Source: Phylloscopus collybita
Taxonomy: Eukaryota; Chordata; Aves; Passeriformes; Phylloscopidae
Reading direction: 5' to 3'
Length of the DNA: 64,000 nt
NCBI GenBank assembly: GCA_027886175.1
Contig: JAJNNQ010000026.1
Coordinates: 19,870,001 to 19,934,000, forward strand
The notes below the pieces were generated by a model. The model was given only the letters and a program-made list of their open reading frames with translations, searched no databases and was not told the origin of the DNA. Both the position numbers and the translations under genes were made by a program. Positions 24,901 to 36,885 of this stretch are shown one piece after another; position 1 is the stretch's first letter, and the number at the start of each line of letters is the position of its first letter.

Positions 24901-27872
24901 TCTCAGAAATAACCTGGCAGTGTCTCAATTTGAAAATATGTTCTTCACCCTGAATCCTTGTTTCCTGGCACAGTTCAAGGCAACTTAACTTTTGGTACCA
25001 TATTTCTCACAGACATCCTTGCCAGAACTATGCTATTAACAAGGACATTGGTTATCAGTCATATGTTCACTTCCTTCTGTGGGAATATCTGAGAAACTGC
25101 CCATGATCCAGGCTCCTCAGAGTAGCCCTGGCTTTCCTGGGGAAGGGAAACTTTGCAGACATCCCTGAATATACACATGCTAAGCTTCATCCATCAGAGC
25201 ACTTATCAGTTGTGGAGGGGCGGTGAAAGAATCATCTCACACAGTAAGCTCACAGTGCAGATGTCTGCCTACCAGCTGCTTGCATGGAAAGAAAGGTTCA
25301 GAGATACTCAAGATTAACACATCACCATATCCATCTAGGGAATTAAAAGAGAAGCAAGGCTGAATGAGCATCTATCATTTTTGCAGGCAGGATATTTGTT
25401 ATCACTCTCTCCCTTGTCCCACGCTAGACTCCATGCTCTTCCTTCTGGCCTTCTTAAAGACGTAGACAAGGTAACTCACAGAGCTCCTCTTAGGGATTTC
25501 ACCCTCAGTGTGCCCTGTGTCAGAGCTATTGCTTTTCCCCTGTCCTCTGCAGACTGGGGTGCCAGGAAAGTGAAAGAACAGGGAGCTGTTTGACTAAAGT
25601 GAAAGTCCACTGTGGTTGACAACGCCTTTCTTCTTCCACCATATACATCTCAGACCCAAGACTCTCTAAAATGTCTGTTTTCATAGTGTTTCTAGAAGAT
25701 TAGGAGATGAAAATCTTTACCTTAAATACTTTATAAACTTTATTCTCATGGAGTTTTGTTCCTTGGCATCTAACCAATGACCTGTTCTTCATAGTGTCTG
25801 TGTAGATATGGAAGTCTTACCTAGGACTTTTACCTGCCTTTTCTACTAATAAAGGTAGAAAACGTTCTTGATGGCACATGTCAGGTCTCTTGTCTTTTCT
25901 AAGGATCTAAGCTCTCACTTTCTATCTACCAACACTAAAGACATGCTCTAACTTTAGAATGGTTTCTCAAGAACTAAGAAAACTGAAGCAACAAAGGCAA
26001 GTCCTGTGTCAAAAAAGAGCACAAGCAGTGAGTATGAAATGGATTTAAGCCTTATTCCTATAAATGCTTCTGCAAACATTTTAATTCTGCTCATCCACTT
26101 AAAATTATTCACACATGTAAGATCAGGACCTTACACTATAAACACTCAGAGAAAATAAACAGACACTTGGAATTTTTGTTTGGCTGGTTTTATGATTACA
26201 GACCAAAGATTCTGGGTGGAAAGGAATGCTAGAAATTAAAAAATGTTATAGTTTCTTTATTAAAGGAAATTATTTAAACATCAGGAAATTAACAGTGAAC
26301 CAAAGCAGTTCTCAACTTCCACACAATCTCCTATTCTTCACTCAACTCAAGGCACTCATTAATTCTCAACTTTGACTCCTAAAACTTGTGAAAAAAATGC
26401 CTCAGACATTATTTTTCATAACAACATTTTCCATTTTTCTGAGAAAAACCTGTTTTCCAATTTACTAGAACACAAATATGCACTGAAATACCACTCATTA
26501 GAAGGCAAACCAAATAACAGGACACAGTGCTAGTAGCTGTCTTTTATAGGCAATAAAGATTGCACATTGAAGCTTTAAAAGAAATGCATAGCCCTGCATC
26601 ACCACGACACTGATTGCAAAATGGTTGCCTTCTATAACTGCTGTTAAACATTCTTAGCTTAAACAGGACACCTTACAAGCCAGTGGCAAGAGCATACTAC
26701 TTAATTGAAGCTTCTATATCCAGTATGTTAGTTAACATTAAATATGTAGCAATTTCAGTTTTAATAATAATATTTAAAACTATGACAAAACTTCCAGCAC
26801 TCTGACCTTATATTACTTGGGATTATATCTCAAAAAAAACCCCCATTTAGTACACATTTAATAGACATTATAGAAAGTCAATAATATGGTTCCCTCAGCA
26901 TATTTACATTTTAAAGTTATGACATAAAGGGATTTCTGTGGATGTCACATTGGGAGATTTACAGGGATTAAAAGTGTAGTCTGTATTGTATCTTCTAACA
27001 GTTCATTTTGTTTATTAAGGGACATAGCTAATGCTTTCCTTTAGAGATTGCAAAGTGTGGGTTTGGAGAAGGCATCATGTTCCTCTTCTAGCAGGTGGGG
27101 AAACTGTAGAAGAAAGAGGTAAAAGCTACACCTAAACAGATAAACTAAACAGGATTCCAACATAATAGTAAAACTCAATCTTCTATGAAAAAGGACAGAC
27201 TGATTTCAAACCTATTTTACTCACAGCTCAGGAGTCAGCACAGCCTTTGATACATCATTCAGGAGGTCTTGCATGTTTTGACAGTTAAAAGAATTAAATA
27301 CTAAAGATTGGATTATTCTTTATTTAAAGTTGGTTTCCTTGGCAGAAAATGATCCTGGGTAGTTTCAACTTAGTGCTGAGCAGGTAGCCCGAAGTAACAT
27401 TCTCTGAAATCATCACTGGATGAGAACAGTACCAAGGCAAGGTAAGACAGCAAAATAAAGGTCTTCTGAATGTTAGGTGAAGAACACTGCCATAGATTTT
27501 AAACTATTTTTAAATCTAAATAGTTAACCTAAAACCTAATTTTTTTTTCTTTGTGGAATTGAAAAGAAACTACCTTCATCTATGGAAAAGCACTTTTTGA
27601 TTTTGCTGAAAACTTCACCTTACCCAAAATAAGCAAAGAAAACTCCAAAGAAAATCAACCAAGCACAAATAGCTTAAAAACAGAATGTTTACGAGAATGA
27701 TTTGGTCAAAATTTATCAAAGGGATTTGGATTAGGCAGATTCAGTCACAGTTAGGCTTTGGCAGAATTTTGTCCAGTGTTTATATTTATCACATAAACGG
27801 GCTTTAAGATCTATATTTATGTCTAGAGATGGACTGGTTTAAATGTGAAGACAGAATAGGGAAATAGAACTG
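21937..27872. other. Non-coding DNA, GC-richer between about 23.1 and 25.6 kb
   Basis: Nearly 6 kb without an identifiable gene or repeat. The 23.1-25.6 kb part is less AT-rich and holds overlapping frames of 70-103 codons on both strands, as expected from fewer stops. I see no domain or splice arrangement in them. Confidence 0.5.
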
Positions 27873-27919
27873 GTTTTGTTGTTTTGTTGTTTTTTGTTGT
27901 TGTTGTTTTTTTTTTAATA
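27873..27919 (+). repeat. (GTT)n/T-rich repeat
   Basis: Irregular GTT and GTTTT units ending in a T run. Confidence 0.85.
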
Positions 27920-29206
27920 TGTAGAGAGATAATCAAATACACCAAGGCAATTACAGCAGCTAAAGACTTACTGCTTTTTTTAGAGTAACAAATTGTACTG
28001 CAGAATTTTTTTCTGTGTTAAAATATTTCAGTCATTTAATAATGATAAATGAATAATATTTACAGTACTATTTGAACTGAGGCATGCCTGTTAATTTGTT
28101 ATTCATAAATATAAAGTCTATTTAAAAAAAGAGACTTGGGGCATTTTCTTTTCTCCTTTTGATTCTTAATTGCAAGCATTTATGAAATATATTCTTATGG
28201 TGCTGCTGTTATTCTTTCAGAGCTCAAGATACTATAATTTTCTTTTGTAGTCAGAGGTATAATATTTATTGTTTGTATTCATAGAGTTAACAGTGTCTGA
28301 CTCTGTCATATATTTTTTTTCTAAGCTTCTCAGGTCTTGAGTCATCAAAATCACCCAGGGAGAGATTTCCAGTAAATCAGAGCAGACACTTTCTGTTCTT
28401 GCTCTTCCCCTCTAACTCTCTTCTGTAAGTCTTATTTAAATGTGCTTCTGGAGGTAATTTTTGTGGGGGTATATTTAGTTCCCTTTATATTTTCAGCAAT
28501 CTTGATAAAATAAAAGATCCCTCATGCACAATAAACTTGTATTTTCTGTTCTCAGAAGTGAAATGTAGCCCTTAGACCTGCCCCAATTGCATTGGTTTGG
28601 AGGATATTATATGTTACTTATTTACTTAAGCCCAAAGAGAACCTGAGCCAATCTGCTAAGGTCATAAATTAGAAATGCTGTTGCCCAAATAAATCAGAAC
28701 TTACATCTTTATCTTCAGTGAAATGACATCAGTTTCATACTAAAGAGAAAATGGCCAGATTTTGGCGGCCTAACTCAATGTTGTTTCTTACCTGAGTATA
28801 TCACTGCTCTAGTTACAGCTTTAAGGATTTTTAGGAGACATAAATGTGAGGCAGGAAAGTTCAAGATCAATTTACAGCACTGACATGTTTTCTTAGCCTA
28901 TGTTTCGCTGAGCAGATGGGAAGAGCTTGGAGAGGGCATGAAGTTCAGCCATGTCTGGATAAATGCATTAACTGTAAAATTGTTACAGATCCTCAGCATC
29001 TTTTGTAGGTGGCCTTTTTCTTTCACACATGATTTTTAAATGAAAGACTATAATCCTGAAAAATGTGGGTTCAATTTTTCATTTGTATATGCAAGGAGAG
29101 AAAAAAAAATGCACCTTTGGGAAAAACAGTATTTTTGGGTTATTTTCTTCCTACATTTGTGAATTGATTAGTAACTTCAGCAGAGGATGTAGTTCCTCAG
29201 CATTCT

Positions 29207-29622
29207 GCTTCTGGCCAGGACAAGGTTAATTTTATGCAGTAGGTGGGGATGGGGCATGCCTAGAACACAGAGGTTATTCTATACCACCTCACATCTTTCC
29301 CAGGGCTGGGTAAAAGGACCACTCTTCTAGTTTTTTAGTTGAGTAAACATGGTGGAGGCAACTCTCTGGTACCATCTGTTATAGGCACTTCTTTTTGGTG
29401 TGAATAATTTTTTTTTTGTCATTTGTACCGTTCCTGTCTGTTTTCTTATTTCTTTGCTGTTTCCAGTAAATTGTTTTTATCTCAGCCTTTGATCTTTGCC
29501 CTTTGTGCCTCCAATTCCCCTCTCCCTCACACCACAGCAGCCGAAGGGGAGACGAAAGTGAGGAAGCAAGAGAGAGTGGTGTGTGGTTTGGAGGGTCTCA
29601 GTGGAGGGACTGAATTGGGGTG
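29207..29622 (+). mobile_element. Endogenous retroviral LTR (ERVL-like), plus strand
   Basis: Blocks appear in the order expected of an avian ERVL-type LTR. A 5' part has 'gacaaggttaattttatgca' and 'ttctataccacctcacatc'. A poly-A-signal-like AGTAAA follows near 29465, then 'tttatctcagcctttgatctt', 'tgcctccaattcccctctcc', a 'gaaagtgaggaagc' segment and 'gtggtttggagggtctcag'. The 3' blocks also occur at 4421-4618. Termini are not clear enough to define a target duplication. The neighbouring pol relic runs on the opposite strand, so this LTR is not its simple flanking LTR. Confidence 0.62.
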
Positions 29623-29644
29623 CACATCATTCAGGTGAGGTTTG

Positions 29645-30530
29645 AGTACTGTAAGTCAGCTGTACCATGTTGAAATCTCAATTCAGATGACCTCAGGGGT
29701 TGTCATCAAGTCTCCTCCTGAACTTTATGTCAGAGACTCCAGGAAGGACCATAGGACCATTATCCACTGGATGTACTGTAAAACACGTTTTTTACATCTC
29801 ATCATGTCTTTACTAGCCCAAGGGCTACTAAATGAATAGTTTCTTGCTTAATTTTTTCAAAAACTTGTTGTTATTCAGGATCCCACTTGAAATCATTCTT
29901 TTTCCATGTCATTTGATAGAGAGAGTTTACAATCTGACTATAAAATCTAGAATATGCATCCCCAAACCTCCACAGTACCTAAAAAAAGCCTGTTCTTTCT
30001 TCTTGCTAGTTGGTGGGGATACAGTTGCTATTTTGTTGACCAGATCCATTGGAATTTGATTACGTCCTTCTCACCATTTTGTTCCTAAAAACTGAATTTC
30101 CCAGCTAGGTCCCTTGACCTTACTTAGCTTTATGGCAAAAGAGGCCTACAGGAGGTTTTGGATTATCTTTTCCCCCTTTTAAAAACTTCTGCTGTGTTAT
30201 CCCACATTATGACATCATCAGTATACTGCAAGTGTTATGGAGCCTCTCCATTTTCCAGTGCAATCTGGATCAGTCTCTGGCAAATATTGGGGCTGTAGTT
30301 CCACCCTTGGACCAGCTGGTTCTAGGTGTACTGCATGCTCTTCAAGGAGAACATGAACTGTGGTCTGCATTCTGCTGCTAAAGGAATGGAGAAAACCACA
30401 TTAACAATGACATTTTGCTGCCTTGGACTCCAGTTCATACTGAAGTTCCAGCACATCTGGCACAGCAGCACTCAGTGAGGTGTGACTTTGTTCAGGCTGC
30501 TGTCAGTCTCCACTCTCCATGGGACTTATG
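29645..30530 (-). pseudogene. pol: ERVL-type endogenous retrovirus pol relic
   Basis: On the minus strand, frameshifted pieces of a retroviral reverse transcriptase appear in the right order. The N-terminal RT region lies near 30520-30400 and the central region near 30390-30240. The catalytic YxDD box reads QYTDDV (codons on 30228-30211). Connecting and following segments run down to about 29690. An in-frame TAA (30237-30235) lies three codons before that box, and further stops and frameshifts break the frame, so no functional enzyme can be made. The element is truncated at both ends: I see no gag, protease, integrase or env. ERVL assignment rests on word-level resemblance to that class. Confidence 0.8.
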
Positions 30531-30559
30531 CACAGGACATGTAGGACTATTAAAGGGTA

Positions 30560-33500
30560 CCAGCTGCTACCTTCCCTTTGAGTAAGCATGGCAGAGAGAG
30601 CAGTGGGGTGGTTCCAGTTCTGGGCCAGAGGGAGGGTTTGGGTAATGCTGGTTTCAAACAGAGGGAGTGGTTGGGTGTCATGGCTATGGTCAGGCTGGGC
30701 CCTGTGGTGAATAACTTTCTCTCTCTTTGTAAAATTTTTTTATTGATACTGCAGCTATTACTACTGGTCATTTGCTTATGCAGCAGTGATAGTAGGCAAA
30801 ATGCCTTAAAATCTTTTAAGATAAATCCACAGAGAACATCTGCCTAGTAGCATTGTTAAAGTATGACACCTGAGTTTCTTTCATGCCATTCTGTTGGGCT
30901 GAAACAACACCTTTCACCCCTGGACTTAAAACCACTTTTCAAATGCCACTGTGTTCATTTAATTAAGGTTCACAATATGCACTGCATGTTTGTTTGAGGA
31001 AAAGAGCAAAGGAATTTAGGTGGAGGTTAGAGGAGTCATGACGACAGAGATGTGTGGAGAATGAGAGGGGTTGATAGATACAGAGGTGTTTGAATGTCTA
31101 GTCAAAGAGTCATATTCCTTTTCTGAACTCTTTTGCCTCTTCAGTACCACTTCACCTTTGGGATGAAGAAGAAAGATCAGGTAGAGAAAAAAATATTGTT
31201 AATATTATACACATCAGATAATGGTTTAAAGAGAGTATCCTCTCAAATTCAGTGGGTGAGTAAGAGTATTAATATTAGGACTCAGAGCACAGCCTTTCTA
31301 TTCCACCATTATATCCTTGGAAGCAAAAACATCAGGCCAAAAACTAGTGAATGTTCAAGATGAAGAAGAATATAGAAGAGAGGGAAGAGACAAACGAGGC
31401 ACAGATGGGGAAGGGGCATGCAGCTGCCTGGCCCAGCAGCAGGGGAAAGCAGAAGATAACACTTTGCAAAAAGCCTGACACAAATTTGTTTTGTCAGATG
31501 TGCATCTGTAGCAGGAATCAAAGGAATTCAAGTGTTTCATCTTTCTTTTTCTTGATGCACTAAGCCTCTCTCCCCATTTTCTAGGGGTACCCCAAAGGTG
31601 AGCCCTTTGTTTCAGGGGAGCTCCACAGACCCCAGGATCCTACTGTTCATAAACTACTTTATTAATCCAGCACATACTGCTGGCTTGAATGCACATACAT
31701 TAGTCTTGCTAAAAACCTTTATTTTAAAGAAAGAAAAAAGGTAAAGAACAACAAATTAATTAAACCTGTGACTATATTCCAGCTGCTGAGCTCCTAGTAA
31801 AACTCCCAGCGCATTTTCCTATTTGTTTCAGGATTTACAGTGAAGAGGGGGCATAGCCTGAGTGAATGTGGATGAAACCCCATTTTTTATAATGAGTTAC
31901 ATATGTTTTATATGAATGCTTGAACTGCATGAAATGCATGATGTGATTAGGTTGATGGGAAGTATATAGGTATATAGATATATCTCTTGCTAGTAGCAAG
32001 ATTTCTCTCCTCACAGTACAGTTTAAAGATGTGAAATATTAAAAGGAAGGGAAATACAAAGCATATGTCTGACCTGTACCCAGTGCTGCTCTTTATTAGT
32101 AATCAGATCATTGACTTAGATTACTTTGAGGCTCTTCATGCTAATGACAGAAGCAATACAGACACACACTGACATGAATTGCTCCCAAGGTGTTTCCTGA
32201 ACTTAGTGAACTTGTCCAAAGGAAGAGCAGCAGAGGGTATTCAACCTGTATTCCCAGCTCATCTCTTTTTAGCTGATGTCTGAGGGACTTGGGAAGATTT
32301 TCTTCGGTTCTGTCTCTAAGGACAAGGAATAAAGAGAATAGAAAAGAATCTTTTACTCAGCGTTTAGCAGCAGTTCCTAGAGTAGCAAGCGGTAAGATAT
32401 ATTCTCCTTTGAACAGATTTCCAATAAATCTGGAAAGGCACGGGGGGTAGAAGAGATCAATGAACCATGCTGAGCTACAGAATGACCTTACAGCCCACAG
32501 GAAGAAGATCTCATTGGTGTTTATTTTTAGATGACAACTGTGTTGGACTGATTTTTCTTTCTTGGCAAATGCACTAAGAACAGAAGAGGTATAAATAACA
32601 CCTACGGTGATTTTGAATATAGCAGAAAGGAATCCAGTGAGGCCTCCAGCCTCCCGTTAATATATACATCGAACCTCAGTTAACATCATTGCAAATTTTA
32701 ACCATGTGCAGTGGCTAAAGAATCAATCTTATGCTGACTAAATGGCACCACTGGATATTTTGCATTAGGTTAGTAGCACAAGTTTGCCTCATGAACAAGC
32801 TCATGTCTCAAGGTTTTTGGAGAGAGCTGCAAAAATAAAACATCAGGTGCAGCAGCAGTTGGCAGTGACACAGGTTTTCACTGAGCTTTTAGAAAGACAA
32901 TGGAAAGTGGGATTTCAGAATAATTTTCAGAATATTCAGTAGTTTCAGAATAAATTGTTAAATAGATGGAAAGGAATGAAAGAAATGATACAGAGTAAAT
33001 TCCACAGCCACATTTTAATGGTATTTGTTTCCCAATATATTTAGGCAATTAGTTGTTGAAGAAAAATTGAGAATGACAATATTTACTCTCTTGGACCACA
33101 GACTGTATTTTGTTTGTTTGAGTACTGTGAAAAGTCCACCTTAATTTTGACTAAACAAGGAGCAACATCTTGACAGTATACTTTCCATGATGTCTGTTTT
33201 AATTAATTTCTTCTTTTTTTTTTTGAACTCTCAACTCCAGGATTTTTTTTTGTTGTTATTATTACTTGGTATCTTAGTTTTCATTAAGAAGTAGTTTTCA
33301 TTAAGTAGTAATGAAGCACCAAGTGCTTATGCCTGCAGCTTTCATCTTGAAAATGTGTCCTGATCTTACCTTTTCATTTCAGAGAAAAAAAGAAGAGGTG
33401 ATGAAAAATATTATCTTACACTCTTATTTATTCTTTATTATTATTGTTTATACTTTAGCTATAGCTATAATGTTTTTACTGTTATTTAGATAGATCATGA

Positions 33501-35372
33501 TGCATGCCTGTTTCTCTGGCAGGAATTACAAATGCTTTCAGTAGCAGTACTGTATTTTTCTTGGTTTTGCGTATTCTGCTATAGCAGGAACCATAAAATC
33601 AGAGTGTCTTGGCTGTATCTTGAGTGTTGTTGTGATGGAGATGATGAAAGGAGGAATATCTGCCCAGGTGAATACAGATATCTGACTAAGCAGGGACGTG
33701 ACCACTGCCCTCCTGAAGGAGAACAAGGGGGGCTCTGGCACGGCAGGAGCAGCTGCTGACAACATGGCTGCTGACCTGGAACTCTGCTTCTTGAGAGGGG
33801 GAAATGCTGCAGCTCTCTGTATTTTCACTATGGTATATTTGCATTTAGGCACGGATTTTCAAAGACGAACATATTTGTCCCTCCAATGCGTTTCCAAACT
33901 TTTGTTGGTTGAAGTGAGTATCCACAGAAGCTCTGGGGGTATTACCTTGCAGATTTTTTTTATTATTATTTTCATGTTTGCCATCTTGGTGATTTATCCC
34001 ACAAGGCAACAATTAAGTTTGAAAAGAAATAACGGGAACTTCCTCCCCTCGTTTTGGAAATTAGTCCAAGAATCAGAAGAGGAGATGAATAGTCCTTAAA
34101 GTGCTAAATAATTCTTTAAGTCTTTGAGAAAATGATATAGGAAGTGAGAGAGGAAAGTCATGTATTTTTCCCTCTCTCTATATATTTTTTGCTAAAATAC
34201 TAGTAACATATGAGAGTCATTCTGCGAAGACATAAAATTATGATCCAATTAAAACCAGATGACAGGAAAAAAGAGTCATTTTGAGTCTAGACTTAAGCTT
34301 AATGACTCAAATTCATATAAACTCAAAATCAAATATGCTGACATAAGGCATTTTTCTGCTAATTCAAGAGTAAACAATCTGTTTGTTCTTGAAAGGAGAT
34401 TTCAATGTGTTATATTTTGCATACATTTTTTCTGCTTTTTATTAAAATACAGAATGAGAAATAAATTAAAAAATGTCCTAAAGAAAAAGGGTGCAAAAAA
34501 TTGAGGATGTGTTCTCTGTAAAGGACAATATGAAAAATCTCAAGTTGTTTATAATATAATTTTAAAGCAAAAAAGACAAACTCTTCTGTTTATGGCTCTT
34601 GGTACATGCTGAATGGGCTGGTAAGTTTTGTAGGATTTTAACAAATATTTATACATAAATTCAAATGCTATAAGAAGAACTGCTTTGTTCAATGGAACTT
34701 TTCACAAAGTTTCATTTTGCAAATCTGTTCAGATAAAAAGGAAGTCCTACTACAAGCTGTAGAACTCTATTCAAAAGTTTCATGGTCATGAGCAGGAAAG
34801 ACATATCAGGCTGTGGATATAAGCATTATATAAAATGAAATGGCTTTTATGCTTCATTCCCAAAGCCAAAAGACATAGTGCAGTTTGTGTTCATACAAAC
34901 AAACTCTCCTCCAGTCAAAACATGCTTGTGACATCCAACTTGAAACAGCTTCCAACCATTACCCTTTAAAGCATTCTCAGACATGCTAGCTATCATGATA
35001 ATTTTAGTTTTGCTAGTTCTCCTGAACAAAGTGTATAAGAAACCAGGCTAACAGGTTAGCAATATGAACAATTACATATCAGTATCCTACTATTTTTTTT
35101 TTTAATTTTCTGGAGATGCAACCGTAAATATTAGAAAACTAATACAAATTATTTAGTAGGTAGAAGTACAACCACAGGGATCCACAATATTAAGAAGATG
35201 ATGAATTTAATACCTTACACTGACTGGTAGCTTACAAAAATTCCCCTAGTGAAAGCACAGCAAGGATAATTACAAGTCAGCAATACAGCAACCAAACCTA
35301 GACAATAACTACAGGCAATTATAGCAACAGAATGATAAGCAATAATTTTAAGTTTTATCGCTATGAATGGAG
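30560..35372. other. Non-coding DNA, nothing firmly recognised
   Basis: About 4.8 kb. A GC spike at 33690-33800 produces opposing frames of 104-133 codons without motifs. The stretch around 32085-32215 is high in complexity, with 'catgctaatgacag' (homeodomain/PBX-like), and might be a conserved non-coding element. That is a guess from texture only. Confidence 0.5.
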
Positions 35373-35441
35373 GGATGGATGGATGGATGGATGGATGGAT
35401 GGATGGATGTGCCTATCATCTCTCTCTCTCCCTCTCTCTCT
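35373..35441. repeat. (GGAT)n then (CT)n microsatellites
   Basis: About nine perfect GGAT units at 35373-35409, then a 9-base gap, then a CT-rich tract at 35419-35441. Confidence 0.93.
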
Positions 35442-36644
35442 ATCTTTGCATATATCCCAAAAGATAACTAATGAAATTACATAAAAAGCAGTGGATATTT
35501 GTGATAAACTCCCCAGCAAACAGTCATTAGCAGCATAATATTCTGGTTATGAGTTACTCTTCTGCCCAGATCTCTAAGTTCTCATATCTTGCAAAGGTTT
35601 GCAAGATGCCTGCTGTTGGCACTTAGGAGTCAAGCATATCCTGGCCCGTATTTCAAGTTAATTTGGAGAAAATACTCACTTTTCTCAGCCCGTGGCATCT
35701 GCAATGCTGATTCTCTTCTGCTGAACCCACACTGATGAATTTCTGAGTTTCTTTTATGTCCTTATAATGTTGTGACCCATGGGCCACATACATTCTCAGT
35801 TGTTGAGACTACCCTTCTGCTGTTTTGCTGAATCCATTCTAGTCCAAGTACAAGAGACTGGGGAGCCAGGTCTTTGAAATGGGCTGATAAGACAGCTTCT
35901 CTTTTCTTTCAGTTTACAGCTGTCTTAGCCACGAAGTTATTGCATTATTTTTGCTGTTCTATTCATTATGCTGGCTCAGCAGCTTGTTAGTTCAGCAATT
36001 CTGTTATAGTCTTCAGATATTTTAAGGCCCACCAGTTATGCTTACTCAGCGACTGCGTTAGCCTCTGTCCTATCTCAAGCAATGTCAGATGCAGTTTTGC
36101 AGGGTTTAGCAAGAATTGTACTGATCGGTGCTTGAGCCCTATGCACACAGAGAGATAAGTGATATATTGTGTCCCATCTTTGTTCAGCAGTTGCCTTCCC
36201 AGCAAAAAAAAACCAAGATCTGCTAAAGTTTACTGGCCTGTATTATTGTAGTGGTTGCAGATTCCTTCCTCTGTCAGAAAAATCATGATCCCCTTTGGCA
36301 TTTTGGATTTCCTCTTGCAGCTACCCAGCCTTATAATTTTGTTTTCAGGTCTGTTCACATGTAGCCAAGAAAACAATTCTTAACATCTTTCTGGGCCACC
36401 AGAACTCCTTGTCTGAAAACATATTTCAGGTGGGACTGTAGGAGCATCCGTATGGTCTTTTCCCTGTCCCTGCAGGAGGCTAGCCTTTGCTGCTCTGAGG
36501 CACATGATACCCACTTGATAACCTTATTTCAAAGCCATGCACAAGTACTCTTTGCCACTTCTGAGGCAGATGAGAACGACTGATTTACACATTGAGAGAT
36601 CTTTGTAGCTCCAAGTGCAGATAATGGGAAGGTACGTTACTTAC
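35442..36644. other. Non-coding DNA, nothing recognised
   Basis: Unique sequence of mixed composition. One 72-codon minus-strand frame has no family features. Confidence 0.5.
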
Positions 36645-36885
36645 CAGCGACCACAGTGTTACCAGGGCTCCATGCAATGACCAAATGTGTTGCCGTATGG
36701 CCAGCACCCAGGAAATCCTTCCCTATCCTGAAGGATTTATTTACTGTTTGATCAAAGGCCGGAGTAGGGCAAAGAAGCAGATGGTGGCTTCGGTGGCTGC
36801 AGAGTGACTGCACCAGGATTAGCCCCAGTGTGAACCAGCAGAGTGACAAGCCAAAAGAAGGAGGATTTGATTGAAAAAAAAACAT
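36645..36885 (-). other. Candidate exon with WD-repeat-like stretch
   Basis: On the minus strand an ATG at 36885 opens a frame of about 80 codons with a hydrophobic early segment (FGLSLCWFTLGLILV). It runs to a near-perfect 5' splice site, 'gctg|gtaagtaac', with the last exon base at 36645. Just before that site the translation reads GHTATHLVIAWSPGNTVVAG, which fits the GH...W-S-P...A-G pattern of a WD40 blade. An internal-exon alternative would start at 36727, after 'ccttcag'. WD resemblance is by eye over 20 residues. No second blade or neighbouring exon is visible, so it may be an orphan exon, a pseudogene piece or chance. Confidence 0.25.

Noticed and set aside
27335..27445. Possible exon between 'ccttggcag' and 'gtaagac'
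   Set aside because: All three frames contain early stops, and an internal alternative donor is present. A non-coding exon remains possible but is unsupported.
33538..34099. Frames of 104 and 133 codons over a GC spike
   Set aside because: They overlap on opposite strands, show no family motifs, and the composition change alone explains their length.
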